From the NCBI RefSeq assembly GCF_003711105.1, contig NZ_CP023865.1:4923001-4987000 (forward strand): a stretch of 64,000 nt of DNA. The letters run 5' to 3'. A model generated the notes under the pieces. It was not told where the DNA came from. It did no database searches and worked only from the letters and a program-made list of their open reading frames with translations. Of the stretch, positions 16,782 through 25,335 are shown piece after piece. Every line of letters begins with the position of its first letter. Positions within the stretch are counted from its first letter, which is position 1. The position numbers and the translations under genes were made by a program. This DNA comes from Actinoplanes teichomyceticus ATCC 31121 (lineage in GTDB: Bacteria > Actinomycetota > Actinomycetes > Mycobacteriales > Micromonosporaceae).

Positions 16782-19700
16782 TCACTCGCGGCGGGGCAGG
16801 CCGCTCGGGGCATTGGCCGGGTCGTCCGGGCTGGTGGGGGCGTCGGTGGCCGCCGGGCGGGCGGCCGGTCGCGCCGTGCCGCGGCCGGGCAGACCGGACG
16901 GCACATCCGACTCGTCGTGCGGGCTTCCGCCCGGCTGCTCGGAAGCGGCGGCCGGCTCCTGCTCTCGGCGGTTCCGGGGCTGGAGGCCGGGTCGGGCCTG
17001 ACCCATGTCCGGCGCCTGCAGACCCGGCCGCGCCTGACCCATGTCCGGAGCCTGCAACCCAGGACGCGCCTGACCCATATCGGGAGCCTGCAAACCCGGG
17101 CGACCTCGACCGATATCGGACGACTGCCGCGTCTGACCCAGATCCGGGGCTCGCAACCCAGGGCGCCCCTGACCCATGTCCGGAGCCTGCAACCCAGGAC
17201 GCGCCTGACCCATGTCCGCAGCCTGCAACCCAGGACGCGCCTGACCCATGTCCGGAGCCTGTAATCCGGGCCGCATCCGACCGGGATCAACGCCCTGCAG
17301 CGGAGCCCTCGCCGCCGGGGGCTGGCCGGCCGCGGCCTGCGGCCCGGCGCCGACGATCACGGCGGCGGACGGCAGGAAGTCATCATCGGTGGGCTGCGGC
17401 GCCGGTCGAGCCGCAGCCTGCCCGGCAGGCTGGACCGGCGGCGCCGTGGGTTGATCCACAGCGCCGGCCATCGGGTCGGCAACGGACTGGCGTGCCGGGG
17501 CGGGACCCGGTTGGCCGCCAGGCGCAAGACCGGACTGACCGGCCGATGTGACATCCGGCTGAGCAGCAGGCGCAAAACCCGGTTGAGAACCCGCCGTGCC
17601 ACCCGGCTGACCTGGCCCGGCCGCCGGCTGCCCGGGCGACGCAACCGCCGGCCGGGCAGCCGGTGGGATCATCGTCGCCGGGCCGCTGGCCGGCGACGGC
17701 GTGGCCGGGCGGGGCGACCGGGTGAACCGCGGCGCGTCCAGCGGGCTGTTCTGCTGGCTGTAGGTGGGTGCCGGCGGCACGGCCGGCTGCGGCACGGGCC
17801 CGGCGGTCGACGGCCAGGGCGGCGGCGTTCCCTCACCGGAGGCGGTGGGCCCGGTTCCGATCAGAGGTACGCCGGGAGCCGCCATCGGACCGCCGGGAGC
17901 GGGCCAGGCCTGGTTCGTCGCAGCGGCGGACGGTTCGGGAGCGCCCCACCGCGGCGCGCCCGCCACGGGCGATTCAGCCTGCCGGCCACCCGCCTGGTCC
18001 CCGGCAGGCGGCCAGGGTCGCAGTCCGCTTCCGGTCTCGTCGTCGGCGGCGGGCCGATCCCGCGAACCGCTGCCGGACTCACTGCCGGCGGCCGGCGCGT
18101 TCGGGAGCCAGGCCCGAAGTTCACTGGCCGCATCGTTCTCCGGCACTCGCCCGGCTGGTGGCTGAAGCCGCACACCGGCACCGGCCTCGCTCTCCGCGGC
18201 CGGGCCGGCGGGCGGCCAGGCCCGCAAACCACTACCGGCCTCGCCCTCCGCGGCCGGGCCGGCGGGCGGCCAGGCCCGCAAACCACTACCGGCCTCGCCC
18301 TCCGCGGCCGGGCCGGCGGGCGGCCAGGCCCGCATACCATCACCCGCCTCGCCCTCCGCTGGAGGCGGGATCCGCAGACCCCCGGACTCGCCCTCCGCCG
18401 GGGGCCAGGGCCGCAGACCACCGGACTCCCCCTCCGCAGCACCTCCCGCCGGGGGCCACGGCCGCAGACCGCTAGCGGCGGCAGGGTCGGCCGACCGCCA
18501 CGCCTGTGCTCCGCTCTCCGTGCCGCCGATCGCGCCACCGGGTACCGGACTACCGGGACCGGGCCGCTCCGAACCCGCGGCCGCCCCGGCCGTTGCGCCG
18601 GACGGCCCGGACATCCCCGGCGCCGGACCGGCGAAGCCGACCTGCGTCCCGGACGCGCCCGGCACCGGACCGGACACCCCCGGAGCGGTTCCGGTCGCGC
18701 CGGAGACGCCCGCCACGCCTGAGGCGGTACCGGGCGCGGTCGGACCGAATCGGGGCCCGCCGGACACCCCCTCCAGGTTCGGAGCAGCACCAGCCGCACC
18801 CGGAGCGGATCCGGTCCCGCCCGAGGGCGGTGCGGCGGCGAACCCCGGGCCGGACACTCCGGGCATCGATGCGGCCGCCGTGGAGGCGGATTCGCCGTCC
18901 GCCGGGGGCCAGCGCCGCAGGCCGCTACCGGGCAGGCCGCTACCGGGCTGCGGCTCGCCGGCGGCCGGTCGGTCAGGCACCGGCGACGCCTCGGCCGTGG
19001 GCGCCGGTGAGGACGGGGCCGCATGCGCTCCGCCGCGTCGCTTGCGGGGCACCGGCGCGCCACCGGTCTCCGGCTCACCCGCCGGCGGCCAGGGCCGCAG
19101 GGGCGAAGCGCCCGGGGATGAGACACGCGCAGATTGGGCATCCCAGGATTCGGCACCCGTGAGTCCGGCACCCAGGGATGAGACACCCGCGGATCCGGCA
19201 TCCCAGGATGCGACGCCCCCGGATGCGATGTCCGGGGACGCGACATCCGGGGACGCGACGTCGTTCCGGCCGCTCGGCGCGGCCGGCATCCTGTCCTGGT
19301 CGGTTCCCGCGCCGGCCGCCGAGGGGGGGAAGCCCGGGCCGGTGTTCGCGGCCGGGCCGCGGGATCCGGCGGCGGGGCCGGCGTTGCTACCGGGCCGCCC
19401 GACCACATCGCCGGACCGGCCGCCGGGGGCGGCGTTGAGGCGGGGCAGCAGCCCGCTGAGCCGTGACTCGGTCCACGACTCCCCCACCGCGGATTCGGTT
19501 CCCGGGGCGGTCGGGGAGCTCCATGCCCCGGTCGGCTCGGTGGCCCAGCCGGGGCGCTCGGCGGAGAGCGGCCCGGCGAAGGGGTCGGCATACCCGGGGT
19601 CCGCCGGCCCGGGGAAGGATCCGGTCGAGGACGGGCCGCCAGCCCCGGGACCGGCCGCAGGAGGGACCGCGGCGGTCGGCCCCGCAGGAGGGACCGCGGC

Positions 19701-20273
19701 AGTCGGCCCCGCAGGAGGAGCCGCGGCGATCGGCCCGGAGACGCCGGGCAGCGGCTGGCCGCCGGAGGACGGCGCGGCCGGCGGTTCCGCGACACCGGGA
19801 AGCTGAGCGCTCGCGGGCGACGGCGCGGCGCGGGAGACGCCGGGCAGTGGACCGGTGAGCGGGTCCGGCAGCGGCAGGCCGGATCCGCCGGGACCCTCGG
19901 GGCCGGCCCCGGGCGGGCCGGCTGCGGTCGTACCTCCGGCGAGCGGCCCGGGAGCGCGCGGCGCCGGACCGGGGCCGCCGCCGGGACCACCGGGGGTCTG
20001 CTCCGGTGGCGGGAACGGGCGGTGGGCGGGCGGTCCCGGCGGCGCGGCGAACGCCACCCGGGTCGCCGCGATCAGGCCGGACGCCTCGGCCAGGCCGGCG
20101 GCCGCGAGCACCTCGGCCGCGGCCTGCCCGGAGCGGCAGGGCAGCGGCTCGCCGCAGACCGGGCACCGGGTGCGGCCTTCCCGGGGGCCTTCGCCGCCGG
20201 CGTGCGCCGCGAGCATCTCGCGCGCGGTGCGTGCCAGGACGCTCTCCGGATTGACGTAGTTCGTCGGTGCCAC
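16782..20273 (-). CDS. Giant disordered Pro/Ala/Gly-rich protein with CPVCGEPLPC motif
   Basis: A 1163-residue protein starting at GTG with GGCGGAG upstream. The first 75 residues are ordered: N-Y-V-N-P-E-S-V-L-A-R-T-A-R-E-M-L, then C-P-V-C-G-E-P-L-P-C, then a short helix. The two Cys pairs could bind zinc. The next thousand residues are almost pure Pro, Ala, Gly, Ser and Glu, with several internal repeats: A-E-G-E-A-G-S-G-L-R-A-W-P-P-A (about residues 640-760) and, near the end, about eight copies of L-Q-A-P-D-M-G-Q-A-R-P-G. The motif P-S-G-L-P occurs twice at the C-terminus, once as the last residues. No membrane segment or enzyme motif. Function unknown; possibly a scaffold. Confidence 0.75.
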   Translation of the reverse strand: MAPTNYVNPESVLARTAREMLAAHAGGEGPREGRTRCPVCGEPLPCRSGQAAAEVLAAAGLAEASGLIAATRVAFAAPPGPPAHRPFPPPEQTPGGPGGGPGPAPRAPGPLAGGTTAAGPPGAGPEGPGGSGLPLPDPLTGPLPGVSRAAPSPASAQLPGVAEPPAAPSSGGQPLPGVSGPIAAAPPAGPTAAVPPAGPTAAVPPAAGPGAGGPSSTGSFPGPADPGYADPFAGPLSAERPGWATEPTGAWSSPTAPGTESAVGESWTESRLSGLLPRLNAAPGGRSGDVVGRPGSNAGPAAGSRGPAANTGPGFPPSAAGAGTDQDRMPAAPSGRNDVASPDVASPDIASGGVASWDAGSAGVSSLGAGLTGAESWDAQSARVSSPGASPLRPWPPAGEPETGGAPVPRKRRGGAHAAPSSPAPTAEASPVPDRPAAGEPQPGSGLPGSGLRRWPPADGESASTAAASMPGVSGPGFAAAPPSGGTGSAPGAAGAAPNLEGVSGGPRFGPTAPGTASGVAGVSGATGTAPGVSGPVPGASGTQVGFAGPAPGMSGPSGATAGAAAGSERPGPGSPVPGGAIGGTESGAQAWRSADPAAASGLRPWPPAGGAAEGESGGLRPWPPAEGESGGLRIPPPAEGEAGDGMRAWPPAGPAAEGEAGSGLRAWPPAGPAAEGEAGSGLRAWPPAGPAAESEAGAGVRLQPPAGRVPENDAASELRAWLPNAPAAGSESGSGSRDRPAADDETGSGLRPWPPAGDQAGGRQAESPVAGAPRWGAPEPSAAATNQAWPAPGGPMAAPGVPLIGTGPTASGEGTPPPWPSTAGPVPQPAVPPAPTYSQQNSPLDAPRFTRSPRPATPSPASGPATMIPPAARPAVASPGQPAAGPGQPGGTAGSQPGFAPAAQPDVTSAGQSGLAPGGQPGPAPARQSVADPMAGAVDQPTAPPVQPAGQAAARPAPQPTDDDFLPSAAVIVGAGPQAAAGQPPAARAPLQGVDPGRMRPGLQAPDMGQARPGLQAADMGQARPGLQAPDMGQGRPGLRAPDLGQTRQSSDIGRGRPGLQAPDMGQARPGLQAPDMGQARPGLQAPDMGQARPGLQPRNRREQEPAAASEQPGGSPHDESDVPSGLPGRGTARPAARPAATDAPTSPDDPANAPSGLPRRE

Positions 20274-20514
20274 TGCTCTCCGCCCCCGTCCGCGAGGAGA
20301 TTTCGCGTGACTCGCCGTCCAGTTCACCCCGGCGGGTACCCCGATCGTGCGGGTTTCCGCAGATCGGCGGGTTGGTGACGGGAATTGCCCGGTATCGGGC
20401 GCGGGCACGGTCACCGGTTGGTAAGGAGAAGAAGATCAGGATTTCACGATTCACTCACGGTGCGCGGCCGAGCCCACTCCGTAACATTGAGGAACTTCCA
20501 GGAGGTGACCCCCC

Positions 20515-21036
20515 ATGGACGACACCGAGCTGCACCGCGAGCAGATCCTCCGGCACGTCAGTCCCATCATCACCGGCCGGTTCGTCGGTTACCAGGCCTC
20601 GTACACCAGGGAGGTACGGGTCGGGCGGCCACTGGCGATCTTCGTGTTCCTGTCCGCCGGGATCGCCCAGCTGGTGGCGTCGCTGCTGCGGATGAAACCG
20701 GCCCGGCGCAGCCTGAAGGATCTGCGCAAGGGCCCGGAGTTCCTGGTCACCCCGGTACGGCTGCGCGACGATCTCGGGCAGACCTACGAGGTGGAGATGC
20801 ACGGCCAGCTGCCGCAGTCCGCGCTGCACCGCGGCGACCTGGTGCAGGTGCGCACCGAGCCGCAGAAGGACCGCACCCTGCCGGTGAAGCTGATGCAGCT
20901 GGTGAACCTGACGACCATGCAGCCCCTCACCCCCCGCATTCCGACCCGCTGGTCGCACCTGGGCCCGGCGATCCTGCTGCAGGCGGCCGCCGGTCTGGTC
21001 GTCACCGGTGTGGTGCTGGCCGCCCTGTTGCACTGA
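20515..21036 (+). CDS. Hypothetical membrane protein
   Basis: A 173-residue protein with a perfect AGGAGGTGA ribosome site at 20500-20508. It has a hydrophobic segment at about 43-62 (L-A-I-F-V-F-L-S-A-G-I-A-Q-L-V) and a second at the C-terminus (about 150-172). Between them is a soluble region with V-T-P-V-R-L-R and G-D-L-V-Q-V-R-T-E-P, which looks like a small beta-barrel (OB- or SH3-like) of about 60 residues. The family is unknown. It is divergent from the giant disordered protein and shares the 240-base gap 20274-20514. Confidence 0.7.
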   Translation: MDDTELHREQILRHVSPIITGRFVGYQASYTREVRVGRPLAIFVFLSAGIAQLVASLLRMKPARRSLKDLRKGPEFLVTPVRLRDDLGQTYEVEMHGQLPQSALHRGDLVQVRTEPQKDRTLPVKLMQLVNLTTMQPLTPRIPTRWSHLGPAILLQAAAGLVVTGVVLAALLH

Positions 21037-21230
21037 GCCGGGGCGTAGAGATCGCGAGGAGCGGGTACCCGGGCGTCCATGTTCGACGCACGGTTAACCA
21101 CCACCCGCCAATGCTGCCCCGCCGAGATGAGTTCAGGCATAGACAGCGGTAATCATGAGTCCGGGGGGACCGCTGCGACGACGCCCGTTCTCCTCCGTCG
21201 CTGACGGCTTGCTTGCGAAGGTGGTGCCTG

Positions 21231-22709
21231 GTGGGCGAGAAAGTCGAACAGACCGAGTTTTCCCGGGACGACCGGACCCGGTACCGGCAGAAGATCCGCC
21301 GCAGCCTCGACGTGTTCGCGACGATGCTGCGCGAGTCCCGGTTCGAGTTCGAGCGGCCCCTGACCGGGATGGAGATCGAGCTCAACCTGATCGACGGCCG
21401 GGCCGACCCGGCGATGCTCAACGCCGAGGCGCTCGGGGCCATCGCCGATCCGGACTTCCAGACCGAGCTCGGGCAGTTCAACATCGAGGTGAACCTGCCG
21501 CCCCGGCGGCTGGCCGGCGACGACATCGCCGACCTGGAGAAGGGCCTGCGGGCCAGCCTCAACCACGCCGAGGGCAAGGCCCGTACGGTCGGCGCGCACC
21601 TGGTCGCCGTGGGCATCCTGCCGACCCTGCGGCGTGAGCACCTGACCGGCGACAACATCTCGGCGAACCCGCGGTACCAGCTGCTCAACGAGCAGATCTT
21701 CGCGGCCCGCGGCGAGGACCTGGACATCCGCATCGACGGGGTGGACCGGCTGGCGGTCACCACCGACACCATCGTGCCCGAGGCGGCGTGCACCAGCACC
21801 CAGTTCCACCTGCAGGTCAGCCCGGCGCAGTTCGCGGCGTACTGGAACGCCTCGCAGGTGATCGCCGGGATCCAGGTGGCGCTGGGCGCGAACTCGCCGC
21901 TGCTGTTCGGCCGGGAGCTGTGGCGGGAGACCCGGATCCCGCTGTTCGAGCAGGCCACCGACACCCGCTCGGAGGAGATCCGGGCCCAGGGCGTACGGCC
22001 CAGGGTGTGGTTCGGCGAACGCTGGATCACCAGCGTGTTCGACCTGTTCGAGGAGAACGTCCGGTACTTCCCGGCGCTGCTGCCGATCTGCGACGAGGAC
22101 GATCCCGCGGACACCCTGGAGCGCGGCGACATCCCGGAACTGAGCGAGCTGCGCCTGCACAACGGCACGGTGTACCGCTGGAACCGGCCGATCTACGCGG
22201 TGGTCAACGGCCGCCCGCACCTGCGGGTGGAGAACCGGGTGCTGCCGGCCGGCCCGACGGTCGCCGACACCATCGCGAACGCGGCGTTCTACTACGGCCT
22301 GGCGCGCCACCTCGCGGAGGCCGACCGGCCGGTCTGGACCCAGCTGAGTTTCCGCGCCGCCGAGGAGAACTTCCACACCTGCGCCCGGCACGGCATCGAC
22401 GCCAGCGTGTTCTGGCCGGGGGTCGGGACGGTGCCGGTGACCGAGCTGGTGCTGCGCCGGCTGCTGCCACAGGCGGCGGACGGCCTGGACCGGTGGGGGG
22501 TCTCACCGGGACAGCGCGACCGGCTGCTGGGCATCGTCGAGCAGCGCTGCCTGCGGCAGCGCAACGGCGCGTCGTGGCAGGTGGAGACGCTGCACCTGCT
22601 GGAACGGCAGGGGATGGACCGGCAGCGGGCGCTGCACGAGATGCTGCGGCGGTATCTGCCGCTGATGCACGAGAACATCCCGGTGCACGAGTGGCCGGTG
22701 ACCGACTGA
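21231..22709 (+). CDS. Glutamate-cysteine ligase-like protein (GCS2/EgtA-like fold)
   Basis: A 492-residue member of the glutamate-cysteine ligase superfamily. Visible are the N-terminal E-I-E-L-N-L-I-D, the E-x-N-x-P strand F-N-I-E-V-N-L-P-P, the central A-A-C-T-S-T-Q-F-H-L-Q-V, and R-V-E-N-R-V-L-P-A-G-P. These Glu residues coordinate magnesium and ATP in the family. The GTG at 21231 is chosen for AAGGTGG seven bases before it. Such proteins join glutamate to an amine or to cysteine; since actinobacteria of this type use mycothiol, not glutathione, the substrate may differ (gamma-glutamyl-cysteine for ergothioneine is one option). No egtBCD genes are adjacent, so the pathway is open. Confidence 0.75.
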   Translation: MGEKVEQTEFSRDDRTRYRQKIRRSLDVFATMLRESRFEFERPLTGMEIELNLIDGRADPAMLNAEALGAIADPDFQTELGQFNIEVNLPPRRLAGDDIADLEKGLRASLNHAEGKARTVGAHLVAVGILPTLRREHLTGDNISANPRYQLLNEQIFAARGEDLDIRIDGVDRLAVTTDTIVPEAACTSTQFHLQVSPAQFAAYWNASQVIAGIQVALGANSPLLFGRELWRETRIPLFEQATDTRSEEIRAQGVRPRVWFGERWITSVFDLFEENVRYFPALLPICDEDDPADTLERGDIPELSELRLHNGTVYRWNRPIYAVVNGRPHLRVENRVLPAGPTVADTIANAAFYYGLARHLAEADRPVWTQLSFRAAEENFHTCARHGIDASVFWPGVGTVPVTELVLRRLLPQAADGLDRWGVSPGQRDRLLGIVEQRCLRQRNGASWQVETLHLLERQGMDRQRALHEMLRRYLPLMHENIPVHEWPVTD

Positions 22710-22711
22710 CG

Positions 22712-23089
22712 TCACCCCGGAGCGGTGCCGGCCAGGGCCACGGTGACCCGGCCGAGGATCCGCTTCGGCAGGATCAGCCGGGCGGCCGGCCCCGCGGCCA
22801 GCAGAGCGGCGGCCTCGGCGACGCTCGGGGTGCCGGTCGCCGCGGCCACCACGGCGCTGCGGCCGGGCACGGGCTGCCCGGCGAGCCGCGCCGCGGGGAA
22901 AGCGACCAGCCGGCGGCCGGTGTGCCGGGCGTACGACCGCAGGCCGGGCTCGGCGGCCCGCCGGTCCAGGGTGGCCAGCACGGTGACGGCGGCCGGGTCG
23001 ACGCCGGCCTCGGCCAGGGCGGCGGTGACCGCGGCCGCCAGCTCGGCCGCCGCGGTCCCGGGCCGCGCGCCCACCCCGGCGACGATCAC
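22712..23089 (-). CDS. CobE / CbiG C-terminal-domain protein of cobalamin synthesis
   Basis: A 125-residue protein matching the CbiG C-terminal (CobE) domain: V-A-G-V-G-A-R-P-G-T, then A-T-L-D-R-R-A-A-E-P-G-L, and near the end A-T-G-T-P-S-V-A-E-A-A-A-L-L. These are the conserved segments of the family, which takes part in ring contraction and acetaldehyde release in cobalamin synthesis. It starts about 100 bases after the cobB stop and is the last gene of the riboswitch-led operon. The GTG start is preferred because the upstream extension is formed only by a duplicated 54-base segment. It ends two bases from the convergent glutamate-cysteine-ligase-like gene. Confidence 0.75.
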   Translation of the reverse strand: MIVAGVGARPGTAAAELAAAVTAALAEAGVDPAAVTVLATLDRRAAEPGLRSYARHTGRRLVAFPAARLAGQPVPGRSAVVAAATGTPSVAEAAALLAAGPAARLILPKRILGRVTVALAGTAPG

Positions 23090-23092
23090 GCC

Positions 23093-23200
23093 GCCACCCG
23101 GCCGACCGTGGCCGCGCGCCACGCCCCCGCCCGGCGGATCACCGGCGCCACCCGGCCGACCGTGGCCGCGCGCCACGCCCCCGCCCGGCGGATCACCGTG
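23093..23200 (-). repeat. Two tandem 54-bp copies at the cobB/cobE junction
   Basis: Two copies (about 23093-23146 and 23147-23200) are identical over at least 51 bases. The second contains the stop codon of cobB; the first is now spacer, and includes a copy of the same tga in the same relative place. The period is a multiple of three. Confidence 0.8.
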
Positions 23201-24587
23201 CCGCCGGGCCGGCCGCCGGTCCCGGTGATGGCTGCGCGGCCGCCGTGCGGACCAGGCGCTCGGCCAGCCCCCGGTGCCCGGCCCAGTGCAGATGCAGGTA
23301 CGACGCGTGCACCCCCGGCGAGGCGAAACCCTCCGGGTCCGCGCCCCGCCACGCCCAGGCCGCCCCGGAAGCCGGCGACAGCAGCAGCCCGGATCGCGGA
23401 TGCACCGCCGTGCGGTGGAACTCGTGGCCGGTGACCCGGGTGCCGGCCGCCGCCAGCGGGCTGTCCGCCAGCGCGACCGCGTCCCGGTAGCCGAGGGTCA
23501 GCGACGGGGTCATCGCGGCGTCCGCGTCCAGCACCCCGCACATCGGGGCGCCGTCCAGGGTGCGGCACAGCCAGAGCAGACCGGCGCACTCGGCGGCGAT
23601 CGGCCGGCCGGTCGCGGCCAGGTCCCGCACCGACCTGCGCAGCGGCTCGTTCGCGGACAGCTCGGCGGCGTACACCTCGGGGAAGCCGCCGCCGACCACC
23701 AGCGCGCGGGTGCCCTCCGGCAGGGCCGGATCGCGCAGCGGGTCCACGATCACCACCTCGGCGCCGGCGCCGGCCAGCAGCTCGGCGGTTTCGGCGTACG
23801 CGAAGGAGAACGCCGGGCCACCGGCGAGCGCGACCATCGGGCGGCCCGGCACCGGGTCCGGCGCGGCCGGGGTCCACGGCGTCGCCGGCAGCGGCGGCGC
23901 GGAACGGGCCACCGCGGCGACCGCGTCCAGGTCGACCGCCTCGGCGATCAGCGTGGCCAGCGCGTCCACCGAGGCGAGCGCCTCGGCGCGGCGCTCCGCG
24001 GCCGGGACCAGGCCGAGGTGCCGGGACGGGGCGGCGACCGCGTCGGCGCGGCGCAGCGCGCCCAGCACCGGCGTGCCGACCTCCTCGCAGGCGTCGCGCA
24101 GGATCTGCTCGTGGCGTTGCGAGCCGACCCGGTTGAGGATCACCCCGGCCAGCCGGACGGTTCCGAAGCTGCGGAAACCGTGCACCAGCGCGGCGACCGA
24201 GCGGCCCTGCGCGGCGGCGTCCACGACCAGGATCACCGGCGCCTGCAGGAGACCGGCGACCTGCGCGGTGGAGCCGGTCTCGCCGGCCCCGGTACGCCCG
24301 TCGTAGAGGCCCATCACGCCCTCCACGACGGCCAGCTCGGCGCCCCGCGCGCCGTGCGCGAACAGCGGGCCGATCAGGTCCTCGCCGACCATGACCGGGT
24401 CCAGGTTGCGGCCCGGGCGGCCGGCGGCCAGGGCGTGGTATCCGGGGTCGATGTAGTCCGGCCCGACCTTGAACGGCGCCACCGGCACGCCGCGCCGGGC
24501 GAACGCCGCGAGCAGGCCGGTGGCCACCGTGGTCTTGCCGTGCCCGGAGGCCGGCGCGGCGATCACGACGCGGGGGATGCTCACCAT
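23193..24587 (-). CDS. cobB: Cobyrinate / hydrogenobyrinate a,c-diamide synthase
   Basis: A 464-residue enzyme that amidates the a and c side chains of cobyrinic or hydrogenobyrinic acid, using glutamine and ATP. Walker A-type A-S-G-H-G-K-T-T occupies residues 13-20; the dethiobiotin-synthetase-like domain follows with V-G-P-D-Y-I-D-P-G-Y. The C-terminal class I amidotransferase domain shows the G-G-G-F-P-E-V-Y strand, the catalytic Cys in A-E-C-A-G-L-L-W-L, and G-H-E-F-H. The first bases overlap the end of cobO by 7, so translation is coupled. It belongs to the riboswitch-controlled operon. The 3' end lies inside a 54-bp duplication. Confidence 0.93.
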   Translation of the reverse strand: MVSIPRVVIAAPASGHGKTTVATGLLAAFARRGVPVAPFKVGPDYIDPGYHALAAGRPGRNLDPVMVGEDLIGPLFAHGARGAELAVVEGVMGLYDGRTGAGETGSTAQVAGLLQAPVILVVDAAAQGRSVAALVHGFRSFGTVRLAGVILNRVGSQRHEQILRDACEEVGTPVLGALRRADAVAAPSRHLGLVPAAERRAEALASVDALATLIAEAVDLDAVAAVARSAPPLPATPWTPAAPDPVPGRPMVALAGGPAFSFAYAETAELLAGAGAEVVIVDPLRDPALPEGTRALVVGGGFPEVYAAELSANEPLRRSVRDLAATGRPIAAECAGLLWLCRTLDGAPMCGVLDADAAMTPSLTLGYRDAVALADSPLAAAGTRVTGHEFHRTAVHPRSGLLLSPASGAAWAWRGADPEGFASPGVHASYLHLHWAGHRGLAERLVRTAAAQPSPGPAAGPAAR

Positions 24588-25180
24588 TCGATGCCCTGCT
24601 GGCCCTTACGGCCGGCGTCCATCGGGTGCTTGACCTTGGTCATCTCGGTGACCAGGTCGGCGGCGCCGATCAGGTCCGGGTGCGCGTCCCGCCCGGTGAT
24701 CACCACGTGCTGCACGCCGGGCCGGTTCGCCAGGGTCTCGATCACGTCGGCGACGTCCACCCAGCCCCACTTCATCGGGTAGGTGAACTCGTCGAGCACG
24801 TAGAACTTGTAGGTCTCGGCGGCCAGGTCGCGCTTGATCTGCGCCCATCCCTCGGCGGCCTCGGCGGCGTGGTCGCGCTCGTCGCCCGGGCGCTGGATCC
24901 AGGACCAGCCCTCACCCATCTTGTGCCAGGCCACCCGGGTCGGCCCGGCCTCGCCCAGCGTCTTGAGCGCGGTCTCCTCGCCGACCTTCCACTTCTGTGA
25001 CTTGACGAACTGGAACACCCCGATCGGCCAGCCCGCGCTCCACGCCCGCAGCGCCATCCCGAACGCGGCGGTCGACTTGCCCTTGCCCGGCCCGGTGTGC
25101 ACGGCGAAGACCGCCTGGCGCCGGCGCTGCCGCGTGGTCAGCCCGTCGTCGGGCACGGTGGTCACTCTTCCCTGCGGCAT
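24581..25180 (-). CDS. cobO: Cob(I)yrinic acid a,c-diamide adenosyltransferase
   Basis: A 199-residue CobO/BtuR-type enzyme that adds the adenosyl group to reduced corrinoid. Residues 30-37 are the P-loop G-P-G-K-G-K-S-T. Other family marks are G-V-F-Q-F-V-K-S-Q-K-W-K, V-L-D-E-F-T-Y-P-M-K-W-G-W, and V-V-I-T-G-R-D-A-H-P-D-L-I near the C-terminus. Length is typical. The ATG is set by GGAAAGGG six bases upstream. It lies 155 bases after the chelatase stop and overlaps cobB by 7 bases, inside the B12 operon. Confidence 0.95.
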   Translation of the reverse strand: MPQGRVTTVPDDGLTTRQRRRQAVFAVHTGPGKGKSTAAFGMALRAWSAGWPIGVFQFVKSQKWKVGEETALKTLGEAGPTRVAWHKMGEGWSWIQRPGDERDHAAEAAEGWAQIKRDLAAETYKFYVLDEFTYPMKWGWVDVADVIETLANRPGVQHVVITGRDAHPDLIGAADLVTEMTKVKHPMDAGRKGQQGIEW

Positions 25181-25335
25181 GGAAAACCCTTTCCGGTACG
25201 CGGGCCGGCCGTCCCGCGCCCACGTCGTGTCGGTCGCCGGGCGCGGCCCGCCCGGCGTGCTGCGATGTCACGGTCCGCGGCCGTGCGGACCGGCGGCGGA
25301 ACGTCGGGCCCGCCGGCGCTGCGGGCGCCCGGCGC

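Noticed and set aside
13280..17551. A 1423-codon open frame on the plus strand
   Set aside because: It is antisense to secA2 and to the disordered protein; its product is Arg/His/Val-rich low complexity with no domain, as expected for the opposite strand of a high-GC gene.
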